Shown here: positions 49,870-58,299 of the stretch, in pieces
Numbering within the stretch: position 1 is the stretch's first letter
Layout: each line of letters starts with the position of its first letter
DNA from: an uncultured Oscillospiraceae bacterium
Lineage (GTDB): Bacteria; Bacillota; Clostridia; Oscillospirales; Oscillospiraceae
Length of the DNA stretch: 64,000 nucleotides
Assembly: GCA_934573735.1 (NCBI GenBank)
Contig: CAKTMC010000001.1
Coordinates: forward strand, 248,001-312,000
Reading direction: 5' to 3'
Notes under the pieces: generated by a model
Database searches by the model: none
Seen by the model: only the letters and a program-made list of their open reading frames with translations
What the model was told of the DNA's origin: nothing
Program-made: the position numbers and the translations under genes

Positions 49870-50970
49870 ATGAGCTACTACATAGACAAAAGCGCCGAGG
49901 AGCCCGCCTATTTGCAGCTATACCGGCGTCTGCGCGAGGATATACTGTCCGCACGGCTTAAAAACGGTGCTAAGCTTCCCTCAAAGCGCTTTATGTCCTC
50001 GGAGGCGGGAGTGAGCGTGATAACCGTCGAGCACGCCTATGCCCTGCTTGAGGACGAGGGCTATATCAAGGGGCGTGAGCGCAGCGGATACTTCGTCTGC
50101 TTCGGCGGCTCCGCGCAGCTTCCCAACGCCGTTTTTCCGCCCATGCAGAGTGTCGGCTCCGCCGCGCCGGAGGATTTCCCCTTTTCTGCCCTTGCGCGCA
50201 CGATGCGGCGCGTGCTCAGCGATTACGGGCAGCGTATTCTCGTCCGCTCTCCAAATCGCGGCTGCGGTGAGCTTCGAGGCGCTATAAGCGAGTATCTTGC
50301 CAGAAGCCGAGGCATCGGCGTAAATCCCGAGAGCATAATCATCGGCTCCGGAGCGGAGTATCTGTACGGCATCGTGGTGCAGCTTTTAGGCCGCAGCCGC
50401 CGCTTTGCACTGGAAAATCCCTCATACGAGCGCATACGGCAGGTGTACGAGGCAAACGGCGCAGCCTGTGAGCTTTTGAAAATGGGCGCGGACGGAATAT
50501 GCAGTGAGGAGCTCAGCTCATGCACGGCGGGCGCGCTGCACGTCACGCCGTATAACAGCTTCCCGAGCGGCGTCACCGCCTCCGCGCACAAGCGGCACGA
50601 ATATGCTGCATGGGCAAGGATGCACGGCGCATATATTATTGAGGACGACTACGACTCGGAGTTTGCAGCCGCCGCAAAGCAGGTGGAGACGATATACTCG
50701 ATAGCGCCCGACCGGGTCGTGTACATTAACACCTTCACAAAGACCCTTGCCCCCGCAATGCGTATGGGCTATATGCTGCTGCCGGAGCCGCTTTTGGACG
50801 AATATTCGCGTCGCTTGGATTTTTATTCCTGCACTGTGCCCGTGTATGAGCAGCTCGTTTTGGCAGACTTTATCAATAACGGCGACTTTGAGCGCTACAT
50901 CAATCGAAGGCGCAGAAAAGAGCGAAATATGCGCACGGAAAGTGCCGATAAAAGCTTTACAGCATTGTAA
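49870..50970 (+). CDS. MocR/PdxR-type GntR regulator, shortened
   Basis: A 366-residue protein with an N-terminal GntR winged helix (LYRRLREDILSARLKNGAKLPS, then VSVITVEHAY) joined to an aminotransferase-like domain. The PLP lysine lies in NTFTKTLAPAMRMGYM. Full MocR proteins have about 450-480 residues. Here translation stops after YINRRRRKERNMRTES, about where the C-terminal small domain should begin, and no continuation is found in other frames. It may be decayed or naturally short. GAGGAG lies 16 bases before the ATG, farther than usual. Confidence 0.82.
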   Translation: MSYYIDKSAEEPAYLQLYRRLREDILSARLKNGAKLPSKRFMSSEAGVSVITVEHAYALLEDEGYIKGRERSGYFVCFGGSAQLPNAVFPPMQSVGSAAPEDFPFSALARTMRRVLSDYGQRILVRSPNRGCGELRGAISEYLARSRGIGVNPESIIIGSGAEYLYGIVVQLLGRSRRFALENPSYERIRQVYEANGAACELLKMGADGICSEELSSCTAGALHVTPYNSFPSGVTASAHKRHEYAAWARMHGAYIIEDDYDSEFAAAAKQVETIYSIAPDRVVYINTFTKTLAPAMRMGYMLLPEPLLDEYSRRLDFYSCTVPVYEQLVLADFINNGDFERYINRRRRKERNMRTESADKSFTAL

Positions 50971-50988
50971 TTTTTAACGAAATGCATC

Positions 50989-51017
50989 TTGACTTGAACG
51001 CGCAAAAGTGATACATT
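50989..51017 (+). promoter_or_regulatory. Promoter of the Gly/Ser/Asn-rich lipoprotein
   Basis: TTGACT (50989-50994) and TACATT (51012-51017), 17 bp apart. Confidence 0.6.
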
Positions 51018-51076
51018 AAACAAGGTAAGATATGCCTGTGTAAGACTGGCATAAAAATTATTTTAGGGGAGATAGC

Positions 51077-51607
51077 ATGAAAAAGAAGTATTGGACCTTG
51101 CTGATCGTCGGCGTCCTTATCATCGCTCTCGTCGTCGTCCTTGCAGCCTGCGGCAACTTCAGCCAGAAGGACAAGGATCTCGATGCGGATGATGAGATGG
51201 AGGATGTCATCAGCGGCATTGACGAGCTCAACGCCGACAATGCAAACACCGGCAACAAGGCCGGCACCGGCTACAACTCCGGCAACCACAGCGGTTCCGG
51301 CAGCACCGGCGGTAACGGCGGCTCCGGTAACTCCGGCAACAGCGGTAATTCCGGTAACAACGGAAACAGCGGCAATTCCGGTAATTCCGGCAACAACGGA
51401 AGCAACGGCAACAACGGTAACAATGGCAGCAACGGCAATAACGGCAGCAATGGCGGTAACTCCGGCAACGGCAGCGACATTGCCGGCGCCATCAAGGACA
51501 TCGTTGACGGCAGCAAGCACCACAATGACCACCAGATCATTGACGGTACCTTTGCTCTGGCAGGCGCAATCGGCAGCTACCTCGGCGGCCTGGTTCCCCA
51601 GCCCTGA
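51077..51607 (+). CDS. Gly/Ser/Asn-rich repeat lipoprotein
   Basis: A 176-residue protein with signal peptide and lipobox VLAAC (C25). An acidic stretch is followed by about 75 residues made almost only of Gly, Ser and Asn in short units (NSG, NNG, SNG), then a non-repetitive C-terminus with HHNDHQ. The repeat probably forms a flexible spacer that lifts the C-terminus from the membrane. No enzymatic domain is visible. GGGGAGA precedes the ATG. A single gene between a promoter and a terminator. Confidence 0.8.
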   Translation: MKKKYWTLLIVGVLIIALVVVLAACGNFSQKDKDLDADDEMEDVISGIDELNADNANTGNKAGTGYNSGNHSGSGSTGGNGGSGNSGNSGNSGNNGNSGNSGNSGNNGSNGNNGNNGSNGNNGSNGGNSGNGSDIAGAIKDIVDGSKHHNDHQIIDGTFALAGAIGSYLGGLVPQP

Positions 51608-51623
51608 CGCTGTACATAGCCCC

Positions 51624-51658
51624 AAAAAACAGGACGGCATAGCCGTCCTGTTTTTTTT
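51624..51658 (+). terminator. Terminator of the Gly/Ser/Asn-rich lipoprotein gene
   Basis: ACAGGACGGC and GCCGTCCTGT form a perfect stem with an ATA loop, followed by eight T. Confidence 0.95.
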
Positions 51659-51672
51659 GCCTTTATAGCAGC

Positions 51673-52143
51673 TTATAATGCCTTGATCTCGCAGGCGATG
51701 CCGCCGTTATCGAATACCTCGACAAGCGCCCATGTCAGCTCATGCCCCTTGCCCGCGGTGCCGGGATTGAGGAGCTTGACGCCGCCTGCCTCGCCGTAAT
51801 ACGCCTCATGCGTATGACCGAACATTGCGATTTTTGCGCCCGCCTCCTGCGCCGCGTAAACCAGCGAATCCGTCCGCCCGTAATCGACGCCGTAGCTGTG
51901 CCCGTGGCATATAAATGCCTTGACGGGACCGAGCGGAACAATATCGGTGTCGGGCGAGTCGGAGGTGATATCGCAATTGCCGCGAACGGAATATAGCGGT
52001 ATCTCGGGGAAGCGCTCATGCAGTATGCCAGTGTCGCGCGAGTAGTCGCCGAGGTGGATGATGAGGTCGGGGCGGCAGCGGGAGACGGCCTCGACCATAA
52101 GCGCGGTATTGCTGTGGGTGTCTGAAAATACGGCTGCTTTCAT
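51673..52143 (-). CDS. YfcE/MJ0936-type metallophosphoesterase
   Basis: A 156-residue phosphodiesterase with the motifs FSDTHSN, HLGDYSRD, VRGNCD, CHGHSYG and GHTHEAYYG. This is the complete metal set of the YfcE family. ATG 52143 has AGGAGAG upstream; an in-frame extension to 52368 would give a Pro/Arg-rich leader and cover the start of another gene. Physiological substrate unknown. Confidence 0.92.
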   Translation of the reverse strand: MKAAVFSDTHSNTALMVEAVSRCRPDLIIHLGDYSRDTGILHERFPEIPLYSVRGNCDITSDSPDTDIVPLGPVKAFICHGHSYGVDYGRTDSLVYAAQEAGAKIAMFGHTHEAYYGEAGGVKLLNPGTAGKGHELTWALVEVFDNGGIACEIKAL

Positions 52144-52211
52144 TATATCTCTCCTGTTAGTATCATGCAGACGGCTCCGGAATATAATGTAGGGAACGGG
52201 AGCGTGATCTG

Positions 52212-52451
52212 ATGAAAGATTTTGAAAAAATAGGCCGCGAGCTGGAGCGCCGGGGCAAGACCGGCGAGATAATAAGCATTGCCGAGTCTGATGACGGAAA
52301 GCGCCTCGGCAGCATGATAGACTCCAAGGCCGTGGAGCGCGCGGCACGCTCGGGCGATACGGCGGCAATGCAGGATATTTTGCAGCAGGTGCTCGGCACC
52401 GCCGAGGGCAGACGTCTGGCGGAGAGCATCCGACAGCTCATGCAGGACTAA
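52212..52451 (+). CDS. Small hypothetical helical protein
   Basis: A 79-residue charged protein, probably all-helical (IGRELERRGKTGEII, then a DTAAMQDILQQVL helix). Not recognised. GGAGCGTGATC lies upstream of the ATG. First of three closely spaced orphan genes, with 12 bp to the next, divergent from the phosphoesterase. Confidence 0.72.
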   Translation: MKDFEKIGRELERRGKTGEIISIAESDDGKRLGSMIDSKAVERAARSGDTAAMQDILQQVLGTAEGRRLAESIRQLMQD

Positions 52452-52463
52452 ACGGAGGCCGCC

Positions 52464-52799
52464 ATGAGTGAATTTGAAGATAAGCTCAACAGCGTCCTCG
52501 GCGACCCGGCGCAGATGGAGAAGATAGCTGATCTGGCAAAGAAGCTCATGGGCGGAGACGGCGGCACGGAGACGGCTGCTCCAAGACCGCAGGGCGGTCT
52601 TGAGCTCGATCCGGGGCTTATAAAGCGCATCGGGCGGCTTATGAACGGCGGCGGTGACGACAAGCAGCGCCTGCTTGAGGCCATGGAGCCGTATCTTTCG
52701 GAAAAGCGGCGCGTCAAGATGGACAAAGCGCTGAAAATCGCAAGGCTTGCGCGCATTGTGCGCGTCATGGGAGAGGAGGGCGGCGATGGCAAGCTATAA
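52464..52799 (+). CDS. Small hypothetical helical protein
   Basis: A 111-residue soluble protein. Helices around LNSVLGDPAQMEKIADLAKKL and LLEAMEPYLSEKRRVKMDKAL (each shown in part) are joined by a Gly/Pro-rich linker. GGAGG lies upstream of the ATG. It overlaps the next gene by 14 bp. Not recognised. Confidence 0.75.
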   Translation: MSEFEDKLNSVLGDPAQMEKIADLAKKLMGGDGGTETAAPRPQGGLELDPGLIKRIGRLMNGGGDDKQRLLEAMEPYLSEKRRVKMDKALKIARLARIVRVMGEEGGDGKL

Positions 52800-53091
52800 C
52801 CGATACCATGGAAACAGCGGCCGCGTCACCCGGGTAGACGAGCGCCCTGCCGCATCGTCGTCAGCGTCTCCGCAGCCCATACGTTTGAGCACACCGTTGC
52901 CGGCTCCAAGCTTTAATTCCAAGCCCAAGCCCCTGCCGCTGCTCGGCGGCTCCTTATCGGAGCTTTTGCCGAAGAGTCTCGGTCAGCTTGAAACGGAGGA
53001 TATAATATTATTATTGATATTATACCTCATGTACCGCGAGAGCGGCGACAGTGAGCTGCTGATAATTATGGGCGCAATGTTCCTGCTGTGA
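52786..53091 (+). CDS. Small hypothetical protein with C-terminal membrane helix
   Basis: A 101-residue protein. A polar Ser/Pro-rich N-terminal half is followed by LGGSLSELLPKSL and a hydrophobic end IILLLILYLMYRESG...ELLIIMGAMFLL that can form a helical hairpin in the membrane. ATG 52786 has GGAGG upstream. Third of the orphan trio; it may anchor the other two products. Confidence 0.72.
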   Translation: MASYNRYHGNSGRVTRVDERPAASSSASPQPIRLSTPLPAPSFNSKPKPLPLLGGSLSELLPKSLGQLETEDIILLLILYLMYRESGDSELLIIMGAMFLL

Positions 53092-53112
53092 GCGAAATTA
53101 AAAATATATTGC

Positions 53113-53157
53113 ACGACCGCGCTGCTGTGCCGTATGCACAAGGGCGCGGTCGTATTT
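53113..53157 (+). terminator. Terminator of the orphan trio
   Basis: ACGACCGCGC and GCGCGGTCGT pair, with an inner TGTGC/GCACA hairpin, followed by ATTTC. It abuts the convergent tagO stop. Confidence 0.65.
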
Positions 53158-54251
53158 CAGTTATTTTCCTGTGCGTCCTTATCGTCCTTATGGCGATGGT
53201 GCAGGTTGGGATTGTGCCAAAAGACATAAAACCACACCGCGACCGCGATAATAAATGCGCAGACGGCGCAGACTATGCGCACGATAGCCCCGGAGCCTGC
53301 AAGCAGCACCGCAATAAGCCCCAGCACCGCAGAGATGCCGTAGAGCACCGTGACAGCCTGCTTCTGGCTGAGCCCCAAGGCAAGCAGCCGGTGGTGGAAG
53401 TGCCCCTTGTCCGCGTGGAAGGGGCTCTGCCCGTGAAGCACACGGCGGAAAAAGGCAAAGGTCGTATCCGCAAGCGGCACGGCGAGCGCCAGCAGCGGCA
53501 CGAGGAAGGTTATCAGTGTGTGAAGCTTAAACAGCCCCATTATCGACACCGTCGATAAAACATAGCCCAAAAGCTGCGAGCCCACGTCACCCATGAATAT
53601 CTTCGCGGGATTGAAGTTATAGGGGATGAAGCCGAGGCAGGCGCCGACAAGCGCCGCCAAAATCATTGCGACATTCGGCTCTGCGACAAAAAGCGCCACG
53701 ACAAGCATCGTAATCGAGCTTATGGTCGATACGCCGACGGCAAGCCCGTCCAAGCCGTCAATAAGATTGACCGCGTTCGTGCAGCCGACTATCCACAAAA
53801 GCGTCAGCGGAATGGTGAGATAGCTTGCAAGATAAATCGTCGTATGCTCGGAGAAGGCGTTGGGATTTGATATGGCGTTAAACACAAGGCCGCAGCGTAT
53901 CGCAACGATGGCGGCGACTATCTGCCCGGCAAGCTTTACCCAGGCGTTGAGGCTCACTATATCGTCCACCGCGCCCATGACGGCGATTATAAGACCGCCG
54001 AGCAGTATGCCGAGCACCTGCGTCGAAACATCGACAAAGCAGAGCAGCGACAGCACAAAGCCGATGAATATCGCAAGACCTCCCATTCTCGGGACGGGAT
54101 GGTCATGCACTCGGCGGGCGTCTCTCGGGACGTCTATCGCGCCGACCTTCTCAGCAAAGCGCTTGACGGGCGGCGTCATCACGAAGGTCACCCCTGCCGC
54201 GACGAGTATGGCCAGAAGAAGCTTCAGCCAGACCGAGAAATCTGAAATCAT
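53157..54251 (-). CDS. tagO: Undecaprenyl-phosphate N-acetylglucosaminyl-1-phosphate transferase (MraY/WecA family)
   Basis: A 364-residue membrane enzyme of about ten or eleven helices that links a sugar phosphate to the lipid carrier and so begins teichoic acid or surface polysaccharide synthesis. Signatures: HDHPVPRMGGLAIF, GAVDDIVSLN, NAVNLIDGLDGLA, FMGDVGSQLLGY and the C-terminal HADKGHFHHRLL. These favour TagO/WecA over MraY. It lies 15 bp downstream of trpS on the same strand order (trpS follows it in coordinates but ends 16 bp away), sharing no obvious function with it. Confidence 0.9.
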   Translation of the reverse strand: MISDFSVWLKLLLAILVAAGVTFVMTPPVKRFAEKVGAIDVPRDARRVHDHPVPRMGGLAIFIGFVLSLLCFVDVSTQVLGILLGGLIIAVMGAVDDIVSLNAWVKLAGQIVAAIVAIRCGLVFNAISNPNAFSEHTTIYLASYLTIPLTLLWIVGCTNAVNLIDGLDGLAVGVSTISSITMLVVALFVAEPNVAMILAALVGACLGFIPYNFNPAKIFMGDVGSQLLGYVLSTVSIMGLFKLHTLITFLVPLLALAVPLADTTFAFFRRVLHGQSPFHADKGHFHHRLLALGLSQKQAVTVLYGISAVLGLIAVLLAGSGAIVRIVCAVCAFIIAVAVWFYVFWHNPNLHHRHKDDKDAQENN

Positions 54252-54266
54252 GCTTTAATCCTCTTT

Positions 54267-55286
54267 TCAGAAAGGCTTTTCTACCAGACCGACACGCTTA
54301 TAGACCTTTCTCAAAGTCTTGCGCGCAACGGCGGAGGCCTTCATAGCGCCGTCGGTATATACCTGCTTGAGGTAGGTCTTGTCGGCGAGGATGCGCTCCG
54401 CCTCCTCGCGGATGGGGCGCAGAGTCTCTATGACAGCGTCGCCCACGGCGGGCTTGAACGCGCCGTAGCCCATGCCGTCAAACTCGCGCTCTATCTCCTC
54501 AAAGCTCTTGCCGGTGACGGAGGCGTAGATATTCATAAGGTTTGACACGCCGGGCTTGTTCTCGGGGTCAAAGTGTATGCAGTGCTCGGTGTCGGAGTCG
54601 GTGATGGCGCGCTTGAACTTGCGGGCTATCTCCTCGGGGCTGTCCATGAGGAATACGCAGCCGGCGGGGTCGGACTTTGACATCTTGGAGTTAGGGTTGC
54701 CGAGGCTCATTATTCTTGCGCCTATCTTGGAGATGTAGGGCTCAGGGACCTTGAAGGTCTCGCCGTAAATATTATTGAAGCGGTTTGCTATATCGCGCGT
54801 AAGCTCGCAGTGCTGCTTCTGATCCTCACCCACGGGGACGAAGTCGGCCTGATAGAGAAGAATATCCGCCGCCATAAGAGAGGGGTAGGTGAAGAGTCCG
54901 CCGTTGATGTTGTCGGCATTCTTGGCGCACTTGTCCTTAAACTGGGTCATGCGGTTGAGCTCACCGAACATGGTGTAGCAGTTGAGTATCCAGCCCAGCT
55001 CCGCGTGCTCATGGACATGGCTCTGGAGGAACAGCACGTTCTTCTCCGGGTCAAGCCCGCAGGCGATATACTGCGCAAGCTGAGTTGTGGAGCGGCGGCG
55101 CAGCTCGGCCGGATTCTGGCGCACGGTGAGAGTGTGCAGGTCGGCCATAAAATAATAGCAGTTGAACTCGTCCGGAAGATCCGCCCAGTTCTTGACCGCG
55201 CCGAGGTAATTGCCGAGGTGCAGGTCGCCGGAGGGCTGTATGCCGGAAAGCAGAGTCTTTTTTTCAACAGTAGTATTGTTATCCAT
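54267..55286 (-). CDS. trpS: Tryptophan-tRNA ligase
   Basis: A 339-residue class I synthetase. The HIGH motif is HLGNYLGAVK near residue 23; KMSKS is SKMSKSDPAG near 203. The GEDQKQH segment near 155 binds the tRNA acceptor and ATP in the family. On the minus strand trpS is transcribed first and tagO starts 15 bp after its stop. It is divergent from gltX and shares a -35 element with it. Confidence 0.96.
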   Translation of the reverse strand: MDNNTTVEKKTLLSGIQPSGDLHLGNYLGAVKNWADLPDEFNCYYFMADLHTLTVRQNPAELRRRSTTQLAQYIACGLDPEKNVLFLQSHVHEHAELGWILNCYTMFGELNRMTQFKDKCAKNADNINGGLFTYPSLMAADILLYQADFVPVGEDQKQHCELTRDIANRFNNIYGETFKVPEPYISKIGARIMSLGNPNSKMSKSDPAGCVFLMDSPEEIARKFKRAITDSDTEHCIHFDPENKPGVSNLMNIYASVTGKSFEEIEREFDGMGYGAFKPAVGDAVIETLRPIREEAERILADKTYLKQVYTDGAMKASAVARKTLRKVYKRVGLVEKPF

Positions 55287-55337
55287 TGTCTTTTCTCCTA
55301 TCCTTATGCAGAAAGGTGCTCTTTCGAGCGTCTTTAT

Positions 55338-55388
55338 ATTGTATCAAATCAACTTCGACTTGACAAGCGGTAAAATGTAAAATAATAT
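55338..55388. promoter_or_regulatory. Divergent trpS/gltX promoters sharing one -35 box
   Basis: Plus strand: TTGACA (55360-55365), 17 bp, TAATAT (55383-55388) for gltX. Minus strand: TTGTCA (55361-55366), 17 bp, TACAAT (55338-55343) for trpS. The heptamer TTGACAA serves as -35 in both directions. Confidence 0.7.
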
Positions 55389-55447
55389 ATAAGATGATTT
55401 CAAACTAACGGGGTCTCGGCGCTGCCGCCCCCTTGGAGGACATTAAA

Positions 55448-56923
55448 ATGAAAGATATGAAATGGTTTGAGGAAATGGAGTCCCGCATCCCGCAGGGCGA
55501 GGTGCGCACACGCTTTGCTCCGTCGCCCACCGGATATATGCATGTAGGCAATCTGCGCACCGCGCTCTATACCTACCTGATAGCCCGTCACGCCGGCGGC
55601 AAGTTCATCCTTCGCATCGAGGATACCGACCAGGGTCGTCTCGTCGAGGGCGCCGTGGACGTGATATATAAGACCATGGCGGAGTGTCACCTGGAGCATG
55701 ACGAGGGTCCCGATGTCGGCGGTCCCGTCGGTCCCTATGTGCAGACCGAGCGCCGCCCGCTCTACAAGGAGTACGCGGAGCTGCTCGTGGAGCGCGGTCA
55801 TGCCTACCGCTGCTTCTGTGAAAAGACCGAGAGCGAGGAGGATTCCGGCGAGTTTGACCGTGCGGACGACCCCTGCCGCACGATGAGCCGCGAGGAGTCT
55901 GAGCTCCGCGCCGCCGAGGGTCAGCCCTATGTTATCCGCCAGCTTATCCCGCACGAGGGCACGACCACCTTCCACGACGAGATTTTCGGCGACATTACGG
56001 TTGAGAACACCACGCTTGACGATCAGGTTCTCATAAAGCGCGACGGTCTGCCGACCTATAACTTTGCAAACGTCATTGACGACCATCTCATGGGTATCAC
56101 CCATGTAGTGCGCGGCAGCGAGTATCTTTCCTCCGCGCCGAAATATAATCTTCTCTATCAGGGCTTCGGCTGGGACATTCCCAAGTATGTCCACTGCTCC
56201 CCCGTCATGCGTGACGCGCACAACAAGATGTCCAAGCGTCACGGCGACCCCTCCTATGAGGATCTTATCGCGCAGGGCTTTTTGACCGATGCCGTGCTCA
56301 ACTATGTGACGCTTCTGGGCTGGAGTCCGCGCGGCGAGCAGGAGATCTTCTCGCTCAAGGAGCTTATCGAGGTCTTTGATCTCAGCGGCATCTCCAAGTC
56401 CCCCGCCATATTCGATATAGAAAAGCTGCGCTATTTCAACAGCGAGTATATCCGTGCAATGAGCGCCGAGGACTTTGCCAAGGTCGCCGAGCCTTACATT
56501 CGCCGCAGCGTGAAAAACGAGAGCTATGACGCCGCCGCCATTGCAGCGCTCTTACAGCAGCGCACCGAGGTGCTGACCGATATCCCCGAGAAGGTCGATT
56601 TCTTTGACGAGCTGCCCGAGTACGGCACGGAGCTTTTTATACACAAGAAGTCCAAGTCCGACGAGAGCTCCGCAAAAGCCGTGCTTGAGCGCATTGTCCC
56701 GATTTTTGAAGGTATAGGCGACTGGAACGACGAGAGCATCATGGCGGCAATGGTCGGTCTTGCCGAGAGCATGGAGGCCAAGAACGCAAAGGTCATGTGG
56801 CCTGTGCGCATAGCCGCCGCCGGTAAAGCCGTCACGCCGGGCGGCGCGGTCGAGATCTGCCGCATCCTCGGCAAAGACGAGACTCTGCGCAGGCTCCATG
56901 TCGCGCTGGAGAAGCTGGGCTGA
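55448..56923 (+). CDS. gltX: Glutamate-tRNA ligase
   Basis: A 491-residue class I synthetase. FAPSPTGYMHVGNLRTALY contains the HIGH-type motif, and NKMSKRHGDPS the KMSKS-type. RFEDTDQ-like IEDTDQGR is also present. GGAGGA lies 7-8 bases before ATG 55448. Whether it charges only tRNA-Glu or also tRNA-Gln cannot be read from sequence here. It ends at a terminator that merges with the ypeB start region. Confidence 0.96.
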   Translation: MKDMKWFEEMESRIPQGEVRTRFAPSPTGYMHVGNLRTALYTYLIARHAGGKFILRIEDTDQGRLVEGAVDVIYKTMAECHLEHDEGPDVGGPVGPYVQTERRPLYKEYAELLVERGHAYRCFCEKTESEEDSGEFDRADDPCRTMSREESELRAAEGQPYVIRQLIPHEGTTTFHDEIFGDITVENTTLDDQVLIKRDGLPTYNFANVIDDHLMGITHVVRGSEYLSSAPKYNLLYQGFGWDIPKYVHCSPVMRDAHNKMSKRHGDPSYEDLIAQGFLTDAVLNYVTLLGWSPRGEQEIFSLKELIEVFDLSGISKSPAIFDIEKLRYFNSEYIRAMSAEDFAKVAEPYIRRSVKNESYDAAAIAALLQQRTEVLTDIPEKVDFFDELPEYGTELFIHKKSKSDESSAKAVLERIVPIFEGIGDWNDESIMAAMVGLAESMEAKNAKVMWPVRIAAAGKAVTPGGAVEICRILGKDETLRRLHVALEKLG

Positions 56924-56954
56924 GCCTTGTTCCATATTTTACATTAGTAATTAT

Positions 56955-56993
56955 CCCCTTGCGGAGCAAAATAGCTTACGCAAGGGGGTTTTT
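56955..56993 (+). terminator. gltX terminator overlapping the ypeB ribosome binding site
   Basis: CCCCTTGCG (56955-56963) and CGCAAGGGG (56979-56987) form a 9-bp stem, followed by GTTTTT. AAGGGGG of the right arm is also the only ribosome binding site for ypeB at 56996. Confidence 0.78.
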
Positions 56994-56995
56994 AT

Positions 56996-58279
56996 ATGTC
57001 ACATAAAGCAAGGCAGCTTGTCTGCATATACGCCGCAGCCGCAATAATGACGCTTGCAGTCTACTCGAGTATCAGCCATGTGCGTCTGGAAAACTATCGC
57101 CTCATCGCAAAATACAGCTCACAGCGCGCCTTCGAGGAGACGGCGGCCTCGGTCGATGCCTTGAGCGCCGCGCTCGAAAAGGGCGTGTACGCCGCGGACG
57201 CGGGGATGTGCGCGAAAATATGCGGCGAGATACAGGCGGCGGCTCAGGCGGCGGAGGCCGCAATGGCTACCCTGCCCTTCAGCACACATGAGCTTAACCG
57301 CACCGCAGGCTTTCTCGGCACAGCCGCCGATTACGCGCAGTCGCTTGCGCTTCAGGGCAGCGTGCCGGACGAGGAGCAGCGCGGCGCTCTGCGCAGTCTA
57401 TCCGACAAGGCGGCGGAGCTGTCAAGTCTCATGCAGGAGCTTCGCGGCAGCATAAACGACGGCGCTCTGCTGATAGACCGGCAGGAGGAGCTGCTTCGGA
57501 ACATCGGCGGCGAGGGCGAGGGAGTGAGGCTCAGCACACGTCTGACGGATTATGAGAGTGACTTTGATATGCCGGATATGCCCGAGTACGATGGGCGCTT
57601 CACCGCGCAGAAAGCTCGGCGAAAGGGCGAGCTCAGCGACGAGCAGATGCTTGCTGCGGCGGCGGAGTTTATCGGCGCCGCGCCGGAGGAGCTGCGGAAG
57701 GAATATTCCTACGAGGGCGAGGCGCGGCTGCGCTGCTACAGCGCGGGGACGAAATACGTCTTTGTAAGCTCCGCCGGGGTCGAGGGCATGGCGGATTCAC
57801 GGCTTATCGAGGAGGCTCGGATGGATATCGGGCAGGCACGGACGGCGGCAGAGGAATTTTTGTCCGCACAGGGCTATGATAAGCTTGAGCTTTCGGGCGA
57901 GAGCACAAGCGGCTCCGCCGCAAATTTTGAATATATCCGCGTTGACGAGGCAAGCGGCGCGGCGTGCCAAAGCGGAGTAATTCGCATTGCGATAGCTCTC
58001 GACACGGGTGAGCCGTACTCCTTTGACGCTTCCGGCTTCTCCGAGACGGAAATCGGCGAGGAGGAATGGCAGATAAGCGAGGACGAGGCGCGCGAAAAGC
58101 TCCCCGCCGGGCTTGAGGCGGAGTCCTGCCGCCGCGTCGTCATCAGCTCCGAGGGCGGGAAGCCCCTTGCCTGCTATGAGCTGAGCTGCCGGGACGGCGA
58201 AAAGCGCGTCAGGATATATATCAGGGCCTCCGACGGCCGCCAGCAGGAAATACTTGTAGATTATGCACAGAGAAAATGA
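56996..58279 (+). CDS. ypeB: Spore germination protein YpeB
   Basis: A 427-residue protein with an N-terminal membrane helix (about 8-28), a helical YpeB region (VRLENYRLIAKYSSQRAFEE, LSTHELNR-like FSTHELNRTAGFLG) and C-terminal PepSY-like domains. YpeB stabilises the cortex lytic enzyme SleB in spores and is normally encoded just after sleB. No sleB is found beside it. The only ribosome binding site is within the gltX terminator stem. Its presence argues that the organism sporulates. Confidence 0.9.
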   Translation: MSHKARQLVCIYAAAAIMTLAVYSSISHVRLENYRLIAKYSSQRAFEETAASVDALSAALEKGVYAADAGMCAKICGEIQAAAQAAEAAMATLPFSTHELNRTAGFLGTAADYAQSLALQGSVPDEEQRGALRSLSDKAAELSSLMQELRGSINDGALLIDRQEELLRNIGGEGEGVRLSTRLTDYESDFDMPDMPEYDGRFTAQKARRKGELSDEQMLAAAAEFIGAAPEELRKEYSYEGEARLRCYSAGTKYVFVSSAGVEGMADSRLIEEARMDIGQARTAAEEFLSAQGYDKLELSGESTSGSAANFEYIRVDEASGAACQSGVIRIAIALDTGEPYSFDASGFSETEIGEEEWQISEDEAREKLPAGLEAESCRRVVISSEGGKPLACYELSCRDGEKRVRIYIRASDGRQQEILVDYAQRK

Positions 58280-58299
58280 GGGCTTTTTATACTAAGGAT

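Noticed and set aside
49870..50970. Frameshift as cause of the short MocR protein
   Set aside because: The sequence after the stop does not encode the missing domain in any frame, so a single-base error does not explain it.
55287..55447. T-box leader for trpS or gltX
   Set aside because: The leaders are only about 50-60 nt and lack the specifier loop, T-box sequence and terminator.
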